Shown here: positions 50,560-58,991 of the stretch, one piece after another
How the letters are laid out: the number at the start of each line of letters is the position of its first letter
Position numbering within the stretch: the stretch's first letter is position 1
Assembly (NCBI GenBank): GCA_023150915.1
Contig: JAKLKA010000028.1
Coordinates: 1-63,372, forward strand
DNA: 63,372 bases
Direction: 5' to 3'
Origin: Polyangiaceae bacterium
GTDB lineage: Bacteria > Myxococcota_A > Polyangia > Polyangiales > Polyangiaceae
The notes under the pieces: model-generated
The model's input: only the letters and a program-made list of their open reading frames with translations
Told to the model about the DNA's origin: nothing
The model's database searches: none
Translations under genes and position numbers: made by a program

Positions 50560-51900
50560 ATGAGCGTCGAAGTGCCCTTCCGCACGATCATCGAGCCGTT
50601 TCGCATCAAGGCCGTCGAGCCCATTCCGCTCACCACCCGGGCAGAGCGCGAGAAGCTGCTGGAGCGCGCGGGGTACAACCTGTTCAAGCTCCACGCCGAG
50701 CACGTGACCATCGATCTTCTGACGGACTCGGGCACCGGCGCCATGAGCGATCGGCAGTGGGCCGCCCTCTTGGCCGGCGACGAGTCGTATGCCGGCAGCC
50801 GCAGCTACGATCACTTCGAGACCACGGTGAAGCGTCTGACCAGCTTCGAGCACGTCTTCCCCACCCATCAGGGGCGTGCGGCCGAGCGCATCTTGTTCGA
50901 GGCAGTGGTGAAGCCGGGTGACGTGGTGCCAAACAACACCCACTTCGACACCACCCGCGCGAATCTGGAGCACGTGGGCGGCGTGGCGCTCGACATCCCT
51001 CGCGCCGGCGACCCGCAGTTCGGCGGGAACATGGATCTAGAGCGCCTGGCGCAGGTGCTGGCCGGTGACCGGCACGTTCCGCTGGTGATGATGACGCTGA
51101 CCAACAACGCGGTCGGCGGCCAGCCGGTGTCGATGGCGAACCTGCGCGCCGTCCGCGCGCTGTGCGACCGTCACCAGGTGCCGCTGTTCGTCGACGCCGC
51201 TCGGTTCGCCGAGAACGCCTGGCTGATCAAGCGCCGCGAGCCGGGCTTCCAGGATCAGACCCCCGAGCAGATCGCCTGCCAGCTGTTCGCGCTGGCCGAT
51301 GGGTGCACGCTCAGCGCCAAGAAGGACGGCATCGTCAACATTGGCGGCATCTTGGCCACGCGCCGCGCGGACTGGGCTCGCAAGTTCGAGGTCCTGCTGA
51401 TCTTGAGCGAGGGCTTTCCGACCTATGGCGGGCTGGCGGGCCGCGATCTCGAGGCCATGGCCGTGGGGCTGATCGAGGCGCTCGACCCAGAGTACCTGCG
51501 CTATCGCGAGGCGACCGTGGCGTACCTGGCCCGCGGCCTCGAGCAGGCGGGGCTGCCAATCGTCGACCCGCCCGGGGGCCACGCGGTGTTCATCGACGCC
51601 GCGCGCGCGCTCCCCGGGCTGCCGAAGGGCCAGCTGCCGGCCCAGGCCATCGCCGTCGAGCTGTACCGCGAGGGCGGTGTCCGCACGGTCGAGGTGGGCA
51701 CGTTGATGTTCGGTCCGGCGGCCCAGCACGAGCTGGTGCGCATCGCACTGCCGCGCCGGGTGTACACCGCGTCCCACGTAGACTGGGTGATCGAGACCGC
51801 CGAGCGGGTCGCGGCCCGGCTGGGCGAGATCCGCGGCTATCGGATCGTGGAAGAGCCGGCGGTGCTCCGCCACTTCACGGCGAAGCTGGCTCCGCTCTAG
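50560..51900 (+). CDS. tnaA: Tryptophanase (L-tryptophan indole-lyase)
   Basis: 446 aa, PLP enzyme that splits Trp into indole, pyruvate and ammonia. PLP Lys in LSAKKDGIVN (K255). Tyrosine phenol-lyase is the close relative. Two residues decide: D130 in HFDTTR (TPL has Thr) and H438 in LRHFTAKL (TPL has Phe). Both have the tryptophanase identity. Lies 7 bp after the cytochrome b fusion gene on the same strand, so probably co-transcribed with the respiratory operon, which is unusual. The 3' end overlaps the LuxR gene by 26 bp. Confidence 0.92.
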   Translation: MSVEVPFRTIIEPFRIKAVEPIPLTTRAEREKLLERAGYNLFKLHAEHVTIDLLTDSGTGAMSDRQWAALLAGDESYAGSRSYDHFETTVKRLTSFEHVFPTHQGRAAERILFEAVVKPGDVVPNNTHFDTTRANLEHVGGVALDIPRAGDPQFGGNMDLERLAQVLAGDRHVPLVMMTLTNNAVGGQPVSMANLRAVRALCDRHQVPLFVDAARFAENAWLIKRREPGFQDQTPEQIACQLFALADGCTLSAKKDGIVNIGGILATRRADWARKFEVLLILSEGFPTYGGLAGRDLEAMAVGLIEALDPEYLRYREATVAYLARGLEQAGLPIVDPPGGHAVFIDAARALPGLPKGQLPAQAIAVELYREGGVRTVEVGTLMFGPAAQHELVRIALPRRVYTASHVDWVIETAERVAARLGEIRGYRIVEEPAVLRHFTAKLAPL

Positions 51901-52441
51901 CCCGCGGGCCCAGCAGGTCTTCCAGGAAATACGCCGACAGCTCGGCGCGGCCCGCCAGCCCCGCCTTCTTGTAGAGCGCCTGGGCCTGCTGGCGAACCGT
52001 GCGTTCGCTCACCCGGCGAAGCTCGGCGATCTCGTGGTGACTCAGACCCTTGAGCAAGAGCAGGCCGACCTCGCGCTCGGCGGGTGAGAGCCCCCAGCGC
52101 TCGAACTGTCGGTCGATGGCCTCGCCCAGCCCCTCGATCAGGTGGCGGGCCTCGGCCCGCCAGCGCTCGGCCTCGGCCCGCTGGGCTGCCGCTTCGCCCC
52201 GCAACGCCCGCGCCTCGGCAGCCGACTCCTCGGCCTCTCGCCGCAAGGCCACCCAGCGGCGCGAGAAGACCAGCCCGCCGGCCAGGGCCAGGACCAGCAC
52301 CAACCCCTCGAGCCCCACGTGGGACAGGCTCGCGCCTTGCACGTAGTCCGCCACCAGATCCGACCCGATCACCGCGCCGATGATCAGGAACAGCAACGCG
52401 CCGCCGAGGGTCCGGCGGGCTTCATCGGCCGTGGGCGTCAT
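51875..52441 (-). CDS. Membrane-anchored LuxR-type HTH regulator
   Basis: 188 aa. Two membrane helices at the N-terminus (about 13-30 and 42-60), a coiled coil rich in Arg/Glu/Ala (about 65-110), then a LuxR/FixJ HTH (about 118-180: LSPAEREVGLLLLKGLSHHE, RVSERTVRQQAQALYKKAGL). No sensor or receiver domain is apparent. The DNA-binding part is cytosolic; it may act as a one-component membrane sensor. Divergent to the DUF2231 gene with 77 bp between the starts. Confidence 0.85.
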   Translation of the reverse strand: MTPTADEARRTLGGALLFLIIGAVIGSDLVADYVQGASLSHVGLEGLVLVLALAGGLVFSRRWVALRREAEESAAEARALRGEAAAQRAEAERWRAEARHLIEGLGEAIDRQFERWGLSPAEREVGLLLLKGLSHHEIAELRRVSERTVRQQAQALYKKAGLAGRAELSAYFLEDLLGPRARAEPASP

Positions 52442-52518
52442 CGGGCAGGCGCAGGATAGTCGAGGTTTGCACCATTTGTCGGATGGTCCGCGGGCCTCGG
52501 ACGCTCCAAGCAGGTCGC

Positions 52519-53007
52519 ATGCCCATCCACCCCGTCATCGTTCACATCCCCGTGGCCCTTGCCGTGCTGATGCCCCTGATCGCCGGCGCCCTGCTCCTCG
52601 CCACCTGGCGGAAATGGTTGCCGCCCCGAGCCTGGGCGCTGGCCCTGGGCTTGCAAGCGGTCCTGGCCCTCGGTGGCCTGGCCGCGATGAACACCGGCGA
52701 ACGCGAGGAAGATCGCGTGGAGAAGGTGGTGAGCGAGGCCGCCCTCGAGGCCCACGAGGACGCGGGCAAGCGCTTCATGGTGGGCGCCTTCGGCGTGCTC
52801 GCGCTCGCCGCCATTCCCCTCTTCGTTCGGCGTGACACGTTGAAAATCGCGACGATGAGCCTTGCCACGGCGGGCACCCTGGCGGTCGTGGCGCTGGGCT
52901 ACGACGTCGGGCACCAGGGCGGAAAGCTCGTGTACGTCGAGGGTGCGACCAAGGCCTACACACAGGGCGCGGTCCCGAACGCGCAAGCTCGGCACGACGA
53001 CGACTGA
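52519..53007 (+). CDS. DUF2231 membrane protein
   Basis: 162 aa from MPIHPVIVHIPVAL, the DUF2231 signature with conserved His residues (HPxxVHxP) that may bind heme. Four membrane helices follow (LMPLIAGALLLATW, ALGLQAVLALGGLAAM, FGVLALAAIPLFV, TAGTLAVVALGYDVGHQGG). Redox-related function presumed from the family; biochemistry unknown. Confidence 0.88.
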   Translation: MPIHPVIVHIPVALAVLMPLIAGALLLATWRKWLPPRAWALALGLQAVLALGGLAAMNTGEREEDRVEKVVSEAALEAHEDAGKRFMVGAFGVLALAAIPLFVRRDTLKIATMSLATAGTLAVVALGYDVGHQGGKLVYVEGATKAYTQGAVPNAQARHDDD

Positions 53008-53071
53008 CATCGCTCAGCCCGACCTGTCAGGTGTCATGGCGGATCGCGCGAGCGTCGCGGACAATCTTGCC

Positions 53072-56000
53072 ATGTCCGTGGTTCGACCAGTCTTCCTCGC
53101 GAGCGTCCTGACCTCGAGCCTGCTGGCAGCAGCCGCGCCCGGCTGCGCGCAGCGCGAGGTCGAGTCCGAAGGGTCGTACTTCGACCGCAAGATCGGGCCC
53201 ATTCTGGCGGGTTCGTGCGCCCGGAGCCCGACCGGCTCGCTGTGTCACGTCACGGCCGACGAGCGAGGCAACGCCCTGGGCAACCTGGATGTCACGTCGT
53301 ACGACATGATCGCCAAGCGCCAGGACCTGTTCGCGAACTACGGGCCCTACGGCATGCCGGCGTTGCTGCTCAAGGCAGTGCCCCCGCAGTCGCTGACGCT
53401 CACGGCCTACGACGACACCAGCACCACCATCTCGACCGCCATTCCCCACACCGGGAACTCGGTCCTCGATCCGGGCGCCGCCAGCTTCCAGACCCTGCTT
53501 CGCTGGCTGGAACGGGGCGCCAACGAGAACAACTCGAAGACCGAGCAGAAGAAGATCGAGAAGGAGGCGTGCGTCGAGCGGATCGGCAAAGACCCGCTCT
53601 TCGACCCGACCAAAGATCCGACCACCCCCGACTACCAGCAGTTCGTGAACGACGTGAACCCGTTCCTGGTCGAGAACTGCGCGGGCTCGAACTGCCACGG
53701 CGCGCCAGAAGGGTCGTTCCCCCTGGCGTGCGGCGACACCGACGAGCAGGTGCGCTGGAACTACTTCTCGGCCACCGACTACGTCTCGAAGAACGCCCAG
53801 TTCAGCGAGATCTTGCAGCGCCCGATGAACCCCGCGTACGGCGGCACGTATCACGAGGGCGGCGCGTTCTTCGACTCGCCCGACGACGGCCAGTACCAGA
53901 AGATCCTGGCGTGGGCGCAGGCCCAGGGCGGGGCCACCAACATCCCCTCCGATCCGGGCTTCGACATGTTCGCCAAGCGCGTGCAGCCCATGCTGGTCAA
54001 GCGCGGCTGCATCCTGGTGGGGTGCCACTCGGCGCCGGCGTTCAACGACTTCAAGCCGCGCGCCTCCAGCGGGACCCACTTCGGCCTGTCGGCCACCCGC
54101 GACAACTACCGCCAGGTGCTCAAGCAAGTCGCCCTCGAGTCGCCGGATCCGAACTCGGGGCGCCTGATCCGCAAGAACCTGGAGCCCTCGCGCGGCATCC
54201 GCCACCGGGGCGGCGCGCTGTTCGCGCTGGGCGGCGACCCGACGAAGTGCGACTTGAATGCGGCCGAGACAGGGCCGCTCGACGCCCAGGAGCCGTACTG
54301 CGTGATCGTGGCGTGGATCGCCAAAGAGCGCGCCGAACGCATGAAGAGCGTGGCGCCGCTTTCGGGCATCGTCTACGTCAAGCGCCCGCCGAGCTCGAAG
54401 CCCGACACCCTGCAAGACTTCGAGAGCTACGCGCCGGGTGCCGACCTCCGCTTCATCGGCGCGTCGCTGGACGCCCAGGGAAAGATCGCGACCTCGGGCG
54501 GCGACACCAGCTTGCTCGGCGGCTGCGGTCTGAACGTGGCCACCGCCGACGTGCGTCGCCCGCAGGTCTCGTGGGACGGCAAGACCGTGGCGTTCGCCGC
54601 GCGCACCTCGGCCACCGCGCCGCTCAAGGTCTACACCGTGAAGCCCGACGGCTCGGGCTGCGCGGTGGAGCCGACCATCGACGCCGCGCCCAAGGACGAA
54701 TCGGGCGGCGCCGTGCCCACCAACGGTGAGCTGATCCACAACTTCGACCCGGCGTTCGCCCCCGATGGCACGCTGGTGTTCGCGTCGACCCGGGGCAACA
54801 TCCTGAAGAACGCCGACTTCAAGGGTCCGCTACGCTCGGCCGCCGATCCCTCGAAGCTGAACAGCAACCTCTACGTGCTCGAGAACGGCAAGATCCGCCA
54901 GCTCACCTTCTTGCTCAACTACGAGGGGCAGCCCACCTTCAAGCTCAACGGCCAGATGCTGATGACCTCGGAGAAGCGCGCGCCCGGCTTCTACCAGCTC
55001 GCGGCACGGCGCATCAACCTCGACGGCGGGGACTACCACCCGCAGTTCGGGCAGCGTTCGAGCATGGGCTACCTCCAGTTCACCGATTGCGTCGCGCTTC
55101 CCGACGGCAACTTCGCGGGCATCGCCAGCGATCGGGGAGCAGCCAACCAGGCAGGAACGCTGTTGGTGATCAACCGCTCGATCGGCCCCGACAACGCCAG
55201 CGGCAAGCCCGAAGACTACCTCGAGGATCCGGACGCCATCGACTACGCGAAGACGCCGTTCTTCCAGCGCTCGATCAAGCAGCTCGATCCAGCGGCTACG
55301 GGCCGGGTGGGCAGCGCAACCAAGGGTGCCTACCGTAACCCCTCGGCCCTGCCGAACAGCGACATCTTGGTCAGCTACGCGGCCAACGTGATCGACAGCG
55401 GTAAGTTCAGCGGAAACTTCGACGTGGTGGTGATGGACTCGATCACCGGCCAGCGCACCTCGCTCTTCGGCGACGCCGGAAGCGACGAGCTCTGGCCCGT
55501 CGCGGTGTTCGGTCGCGTGAACAAGAAGGTGTTCCGCTCCACGCCGGCGGACCCGACCGGCAGCGCGGTCATCTATTCCGACGACGCCGATCGGAACGAC
55601 CGCGCGCAGCTCACCTACCTCGACTTCCCGATGATCACCAGCCTGGCGTTCCAGAACACGCGCTCGCGGCGCTTCATCCACGACATGGAGAGCTTCGAGC
55701 TGTGGGAGAGCCTGCCGCCCCAGGGCGAGAAGAGCCTGAACGACGCCAGCCCCTACATCATCGACGACGGCGTGTTCGGCAAGCTCTACGCGCGGCGCCG
55801 GCTGCGCGGCAGCGTGCCACTCAAGAGCGACGGCTCGACGCGCCTGCAGATCCCCGGCGGCATTCCGGTCCTCGTGGGCGTGCAGTCTCAGCTTCAGGGC
55901 GAGTCGGACTCGACCATGCACCATCAGAAGGAAGAGGTGCAGTACTACCCGGGTGAGTGGGTCACGCTCTCGTTCCGGCGCGAGCTGTTCAACAACTTCT

Positions 56001-56158
56001 GCGGCGGCTGCCACGGGCCGACCACCGGCAAAGAGACCGACGTGGCGACCAAGCCGGATCTCCTGAGCCAGGCCTCGAAGGCCGAGTCCAAGAACATGGA
56101 CCCCATCGACCTCGTGTCCAAGTCGCCCGGCGAAGCCAAGGCCCCACCCTTCCCCTGA
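53072..56158 (+). CDS. Large secreted c-type-heme / PD40-like lipoprotein
   Basis: 1028 aa from MSVVRPVFLA; lipobox AAAAPGCAQRE (Cys about 25). The N-terminal half has heme-attachment-like motifs with wider spacing, CAGSNCH and CILVGCH (C-x4-C-H), and another possible one, CARSPTGSLCH. A C-terminal classic site CGGCH lies near 985. Between them, WD40/PD40-like beta-propeller blades run (TVAFAARTSATAPLKVYTVK, HNFDPAFAPDGTLVFASTRG). Probably an outer-surface electron-transfer or heme-binding protein. Starts in the same direction after DUF2231 (64 bp). Confidence 0.8.
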   Translation: MSVVRPVFLASVLTSSLLAAAAPGCAQREVESEGSYFDRKIGPILAGSCARSPTGSLCHVTADERGNALGNLDVTSYDMIAKRQDLFANYGPYGMPALLLKAVPPQSLTLTAYDDTSTTISTAIPHTGNSVLDPGAASFQTLLRWLERGANENNSKTEQKKIEKEACVERIGKDPLFDPTKDPTTPDYQQFVNDVNPFLVENCAGSNCHGAPEGSFPLACGDTDEQVRWNYFSATDYVSKNAQFSEILQRPMNPAYGGTYHEGGAFFDSPDDGQYQKILAWAQAQGGATNIPSDPGFDMFAKRVQPMLVKRGCILVGCHSAPAFNDFKPRASSGTHFGLSATRDNYRQVLKQVALESPDPNSGRLIRKNLEPSRGIRHRGGALFALGGDPTKCDLNAAETGPLDAQEPYCVIVAWIAKERAERMKSVAPLSGIVYVKRPPSSKPDTLQDFESYAPGADLRFIGASLDAQGKIATSGGDTSLLGGCGLNVATADVRRPQVSWDGKTVAFAARTSATAPLKVYTVKPDGSGCAVEPTIDAAPKDESGGAVPTNGELIHNFDPAFAPDGTLVFASTRGNILKNADFKGPLRSAADPSKLNSNLYVLENGKIRQLTFLLNYEGQPTFKLNGQMLMTSEKRAPGFYQLAARRINLDGGDYHPQFGQRSSMGYLQFTDCVALPDGNFAGIASDRGAANQAGTLLVINRSIGPDNASGKPEDYLEDPDAIDYAKTPFFQRSIKQLDPAATGRVGSATKGAYRNPSALPNSDILVSYAANVIDSGKFSGNFDVVVMDSITGQRTSLFGDAGSDELWPVAVFGRVNKKVFRSTPADPTGSAVIYSDDADRNDRAQLTYLDFPMITSLAFQNTRSRRFIHDMESFELWESLPPQGEKSLNDASPYIIDDGVFGKLYARRRLRGSVPLKSDGSTRLQIPGGIPVLVGVQSQLQGESDSTMHHQKEEVQYYPGEWVTLSFRRELFNNFCGGCHGPTTGKETDVATKPDLLSQASKAESKNMDPIDLVSKSPGEAKAPPFP

Positions 56159-56192
56159 GCTTCAGGGCCCGAGGCGTGGTACGGGTCGGGGC

Positions 56193-56636
56193 GTGCACCC
56201 CGCCCGCCGCCACCTCGCCGACGACCACGCCCGGCTCGAGCGCCTGTCGGCAGAGCTCGAGAGCGCGCTCGAGGGCGGCGACCGCTCGGCCGTCCAAGAG
56301 GTGTGGACGCGCTTCGAGGCGACCCTGCTCTCGCACCTGGACGCGGAAGAGCGCTGGCTCTTTCCCCTGCTGTCGGGCGAGCACGCCGACGAGGTGAAGG
56401 CCCTGCGCGCTGCGCACGCGCGACTCAGGCACCTGGCGAGCGAAGAGGGCCTGGCGGCCGATCTGCGGACGCTGCGCCGAGAGACCGCCAGCGAGCTCTT
56501 GGCCGAGTTGCGCGCCCACGCAACGCGCGAGGACGAGACGGTCTACGCCTGGCTCGAGCAGCTCCCCGAGCCGGGCAAGCTGGAGCAGTTGCTCGATGCG
56601 CTGGTCCGGCGGGCCGGCGGGATCGTCACGGGGTGA
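56193..56636 (+). CDS. Hemerythrin-like HHE-domain protein
   Basis: 147 aa from a GTG. Four-helix bundle with the diiron His/Glu set: DDHARLERL, LLSHLDAEERWLFPLL, AAHARLRHL and RAHATREDETVYAW. Such domains bind oxygen or NO or repair Fe-S centres. A role in NO or oxidative stress fits the region. Thirteen bp before the selD start, same strand. Confidence 0.9.
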   Translation: MHPARRHLADDHARLERLSAELESALEGGDRSAVQEVWTRFEATLLSHLDAEERWLFPLLSGEHADEVKALRAAHARLRHLASEEGLAADLRTLRRETASELLAELRAHATREDETVYAWLEQLPEPGKLEQLLDALVRRAGGIVTG

Positions 56637-56649
56637 GAAAGGAGGAGGC

Positions 56650-57678
56650 ATGAGCGAGCTCAGACTGACCCGCTTGGTCCAGGGCGGTGGTTGAGCCCGG
56701 AAGCTTCCGGCTGAGGATCTGGTCCAGGTCCTGAAGAACCTTCCCGTCTTGAATCATCGTTGGGTGAGCCCCGAGACCGGCCCGCTCGACGACGCGGCCG
56801 TGGTGTGTCCGGGGGCCGACGCGAAGTCTCTGGTGCTCACCCTGGACGTGATCACGCCGGTGGTGGACGACCCGCGTGCGTTCGGTCAGATCGCCGCTGC
56901 CAACGCCCTCTCGGACGTGTACGCCATGGGTGGCGAGGCCCAGGTGGCGCTGAGCTTCGTCGGGGTCCCCGACGCGGTCCCGCTCGACGTGCTCGAGGCG
57001 ATCCTCATGGGCCTGACCGAGAAGTGTCACGAGGCGGGCTGCGCCATCGTCGGCGGGCACAGCATCCGCGACGCCGAACCGAAGGTCGGCCTGGCGGTGG
57101 TCGGCTCGGTGGATCCCGACCGTGCGTGGACCCACACGCGGGCCCGTGCCGGGCAGCGGCTGGTGCTGACCAAACCCCTCGGCACCGGCGTCGTGGCCCA
57201 GGCGGCACGCTCCGATCGCGCCACCGCCGAGAGCGTCGCGCAGGCGACGCGCTGCATGGCGCGCCTCAATCGCCACGCAAAAGACGTGGGGCTGACCCGT
57301 GGCGCCACCGCGGGCACCGACGTCACCGGCTTCGGTCTGCTCGCTCACCTGCACCACGTGGCAGCCGCCAGCCAGCTCGAAGCGCGGCTTCATGTCGCGG
57401 CTATCCCGCTGCTCGCAGGCGCCCTCGAAGCCGCGGCAGCTGGGTTGGTTCCGGGGGGTAGCAAGCGGAACCTGCGCTACGTCGCGGCCCACTTGAGCGG
57501 CAGCGACGCGATCGCGCCCGAGCTTCTGACCGTGCTGGCGGACGCGCAGACCAGCGGCGGGCTGCTGCTCTGTCTGCCGGCCGACCAGGCCGACGCCGCG
57601 GCTGCCGAGATCGGCGAGGGCGCGTGCGTGGTGGGCGAGCTGGTAGCGGGGCCGCCCGGCCGGGTCACCCTGGCGTGA
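56650..57678 (+). CDS. selD: Selenide, water dikinase with selenocysteine (UGA at residue 15)
   Basis: 342 aa if the in-frame TGA at 56692-56694 is read as Sec. Start ATG at 56650 has GGAGGAGG before it; the product begins MSELRLTRLVQGGGU-ARK. In SelD the active-site Cys/Sec lies in exactly such a Gly-rich loop, followed by an essential Lys (here K18). A start at the TTG 56749 would remove this loop. The rest is standard: LDDAAVVCPG, LTLDVITPVVDDPRAFGQIA, ANALSDVYAMGG, VGGHSI, GTDVTGFGLLAH. SelD makes selenophosphate from selenide and ATP. The second Cys of E. coli SelD is replaced by Arg. Confidence 0.93.
56714..56732 (+). promoter_or_regulatory. Bacterial SECIS-like hairpin in selD
   Basis: AGGATCTG - GTC - CAGGTCCT: eight paired bases (one G-U wobble) with a three-base loop beginning G. 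The loop starts 28 bases after the UGA (27 between), within the usual spacing for bacterial SECIS elements, and its first base is G as the consensus asks. A second shorter dyad (CCGGA-AGCT-TCCGG, 56697-56710) lies closer to the UGA. Confidence 0.75.
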
Positions 57679-57681
57679 GCG

Positions 57682-58257
57682 CTAGCCCTGGTGCAGCTCG
57701 TCGACCGTGCGGCGCAGCTCGTCGAGCAACGGGTGCGCCCAGTCGGTTCCCAGGCTGACCAGAACCTCGCGGTAGTACCAGAGCGACTCTTCGCGGGTCG
57801 GGTTGAAGCGCTCCCAGACGCGATCGCCCACCAGGCGGCGATCGCGGACGATGGCCGACGCATTGTGCAGCTTGTCCGCGGCGCAGATCAGCTTGAGCTC
57901 GGCCGGCTCACCCCGCAGGCGGGCCAGGTAGCTCAGCTTGCGCTCTTTCCACGCGGGCTTGGGCTGGCCCGTCGAGTCGCTCAGCCCCTCGACCAGGCGC
58001 GCCACTCGATCACCGAAGCGGCCGGCCAGATCGTCGCGGTGCGCCCCCGCGATGTCCTCCAGGTAGTCGTGACACAGCGCGGCCACGATCTGCTCTTCGT
58101 CGCCGCCGTGCTCTGCCACGGTCGCTGCCACCTGCAGCAGGTGGGACAAGTAGGGCACGCCCGAGCCCTTGCGGATGTGGTGGCGGAAGGCGGCCGCGAC
58201 GAAGACCAGGGCTTGGTCGAGGCGCTCGCTGTACTGAGCTTCGACGGGGCGGGCCAC
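57682..58257 (-). CDS. HD-domain (p)ppGpp-hydrolase-like protein
   Basis: 191 aa. Metal-binding HD set: GVPYLSHLLQVA (first His), ALCHDYLEDI (HD and ED), and CAADKLHNASAIV near 125, as in RelA/SpoT hydrolase domains and small alarmone hydrolases (Mesh1/SAH). No synthetase, TGS or ACT part. It likely removes (p)ppGpp or a related nucleotide, but the catalytic ExxR-like end is not obvious. Convergent with selD (3 bp between stops). Confidence 0.82.
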   Translation of the reverse strand: MARPVEAQYSERLDQALVFVAAAFRHHIRKGSGVPYLSHLLQVAATVAEHGGDEEQIVAALCHDYLEDIAGAHRDDLAGRFGDRVARLVEGLSDSTGQPKPAWKERKLSYLARLRGEPAELKLICAADKLHNASAIVRDRRLVGDRVWERFNPTREESLWYYREVLVSLGTDWAHPLLDELRRTVDELHQG

Positions 58258-58380
58258 CCGAGAACTCTACGCGCACCTGAGCCCTTTTCCAGCCACGCCG
58301 CACCGGACTTGGGGTATTCTCGTGACACTGAAACTCGCGCAGCCGGCACCGCGGGCCCGCTGCCACCCGAGGAGGCAGCC

Positions 58381-58989
58381 GTGCCGATCGATCTCCCTGC
58401 TGTCCGAATCCTGATCGTCGACGATGACCGTGCGATCTGCGACTACATGCAGACGCTGCTGGAAAAAGACGGCTTCTCCGTCAAGGCCTTGAGCGACCCG
58501 ACCTTGGTCGAAGACGAGGTGCGTCAGGGCAGCTACCATGTGGTGATCCTCGATCTGATGATGCCGAAGCTGGACGGCATCGAGGTGCTGAAGCGCATTC
58601 GCGAGCACGACACCGACGTGGCCGTCGTGGTCTTCACCGCCCACCCCAACCTGGACTCGGCGGTCGCCGCGATGAAGCTCGACGCGGTCGACTACATCAA
58701 GAAGCCGTTCAACGTGGACGAGTTCCGCGACGTGCTGGCCCGGGTGATGCGCAAGAAGGGCCTGGCGCGCACGCCGGAAGAGCAGCTGCACAAGATCATC
58801 GGTGACACCATCCGCAATCAGCGCAAAACCAAAGAGCTGACCCTCAAGCAGATGAGCCGGCGCACCGGCCTCAGCATCTCCCTTTTGTCTCAGATCGAGC
58901 GCGCCGAGAGCAGCCCGTCGATCTCGAGCCTGTACAAGATCGCTCTCGCCCTGGACACGAAGATCCAAGAGCTCTTCGGCGACAACTGA
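58381..58989 (+). CDS. Response regulator with XRE-type DNA-binding domain
   Basis: 202 aa from a GTG with GAGGAGG before. Receiver domain about 8-125: VDDDRAICDY, phospho-Asp in VVILDLMMP, Thr in VVFTAHPN, Lys in DYIKKPFN. The output domain about 135-202 is a Cro/C1-type HTH (TIRNQRKTKELTLKQMSRRT ... SQIERAESSPSISSLYKIA), rather than the usual winged helix or LuxR. No kinase gene is adjacent. Two bases before the S8-like gene, so probably co-transcribed. Confidence 0.93.
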   Translation: MPIDLPAVRILIVDDDRAICDYMQTLLEKDGFSVKALSDPTLVEDEVRQGSYHVVILDLMMPKLDGIEVLKRIREHDTDVAVVVFTAHPNLDSAVAAMKLDAVDYIKKPFNVDEFRDVLARVMRKKGLARTPEEQLHKIIGDTIRNQRKTKELTLKQMSRRTGLSISLLSQIERAESSPSISSLYKIALALDTKIQELFGDN

Positions 58990-58991
58990 AC

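Noticed and set aside
50560-51900. Tyrosine phenol-lyase
   Set aside because: D130 and H438 are the tryptophanase residues; TPL has Thr and Phe there.
56650-56748. TGA at 56692 as a nonsense mutation (pseudogene)
   Set aside because: It falls exactly at the Sec/Cys position and is followed by a SECIS-like hairpin; the rest of the gene is intact.
56749-57678. SelD as a shorter Cys-less protein starting at a TTG
   Set aside because: It would lack the Gly-rich active-site loop and its Lys; the upstream in-frame sequence with UGA is a far better SelD N-terminus.
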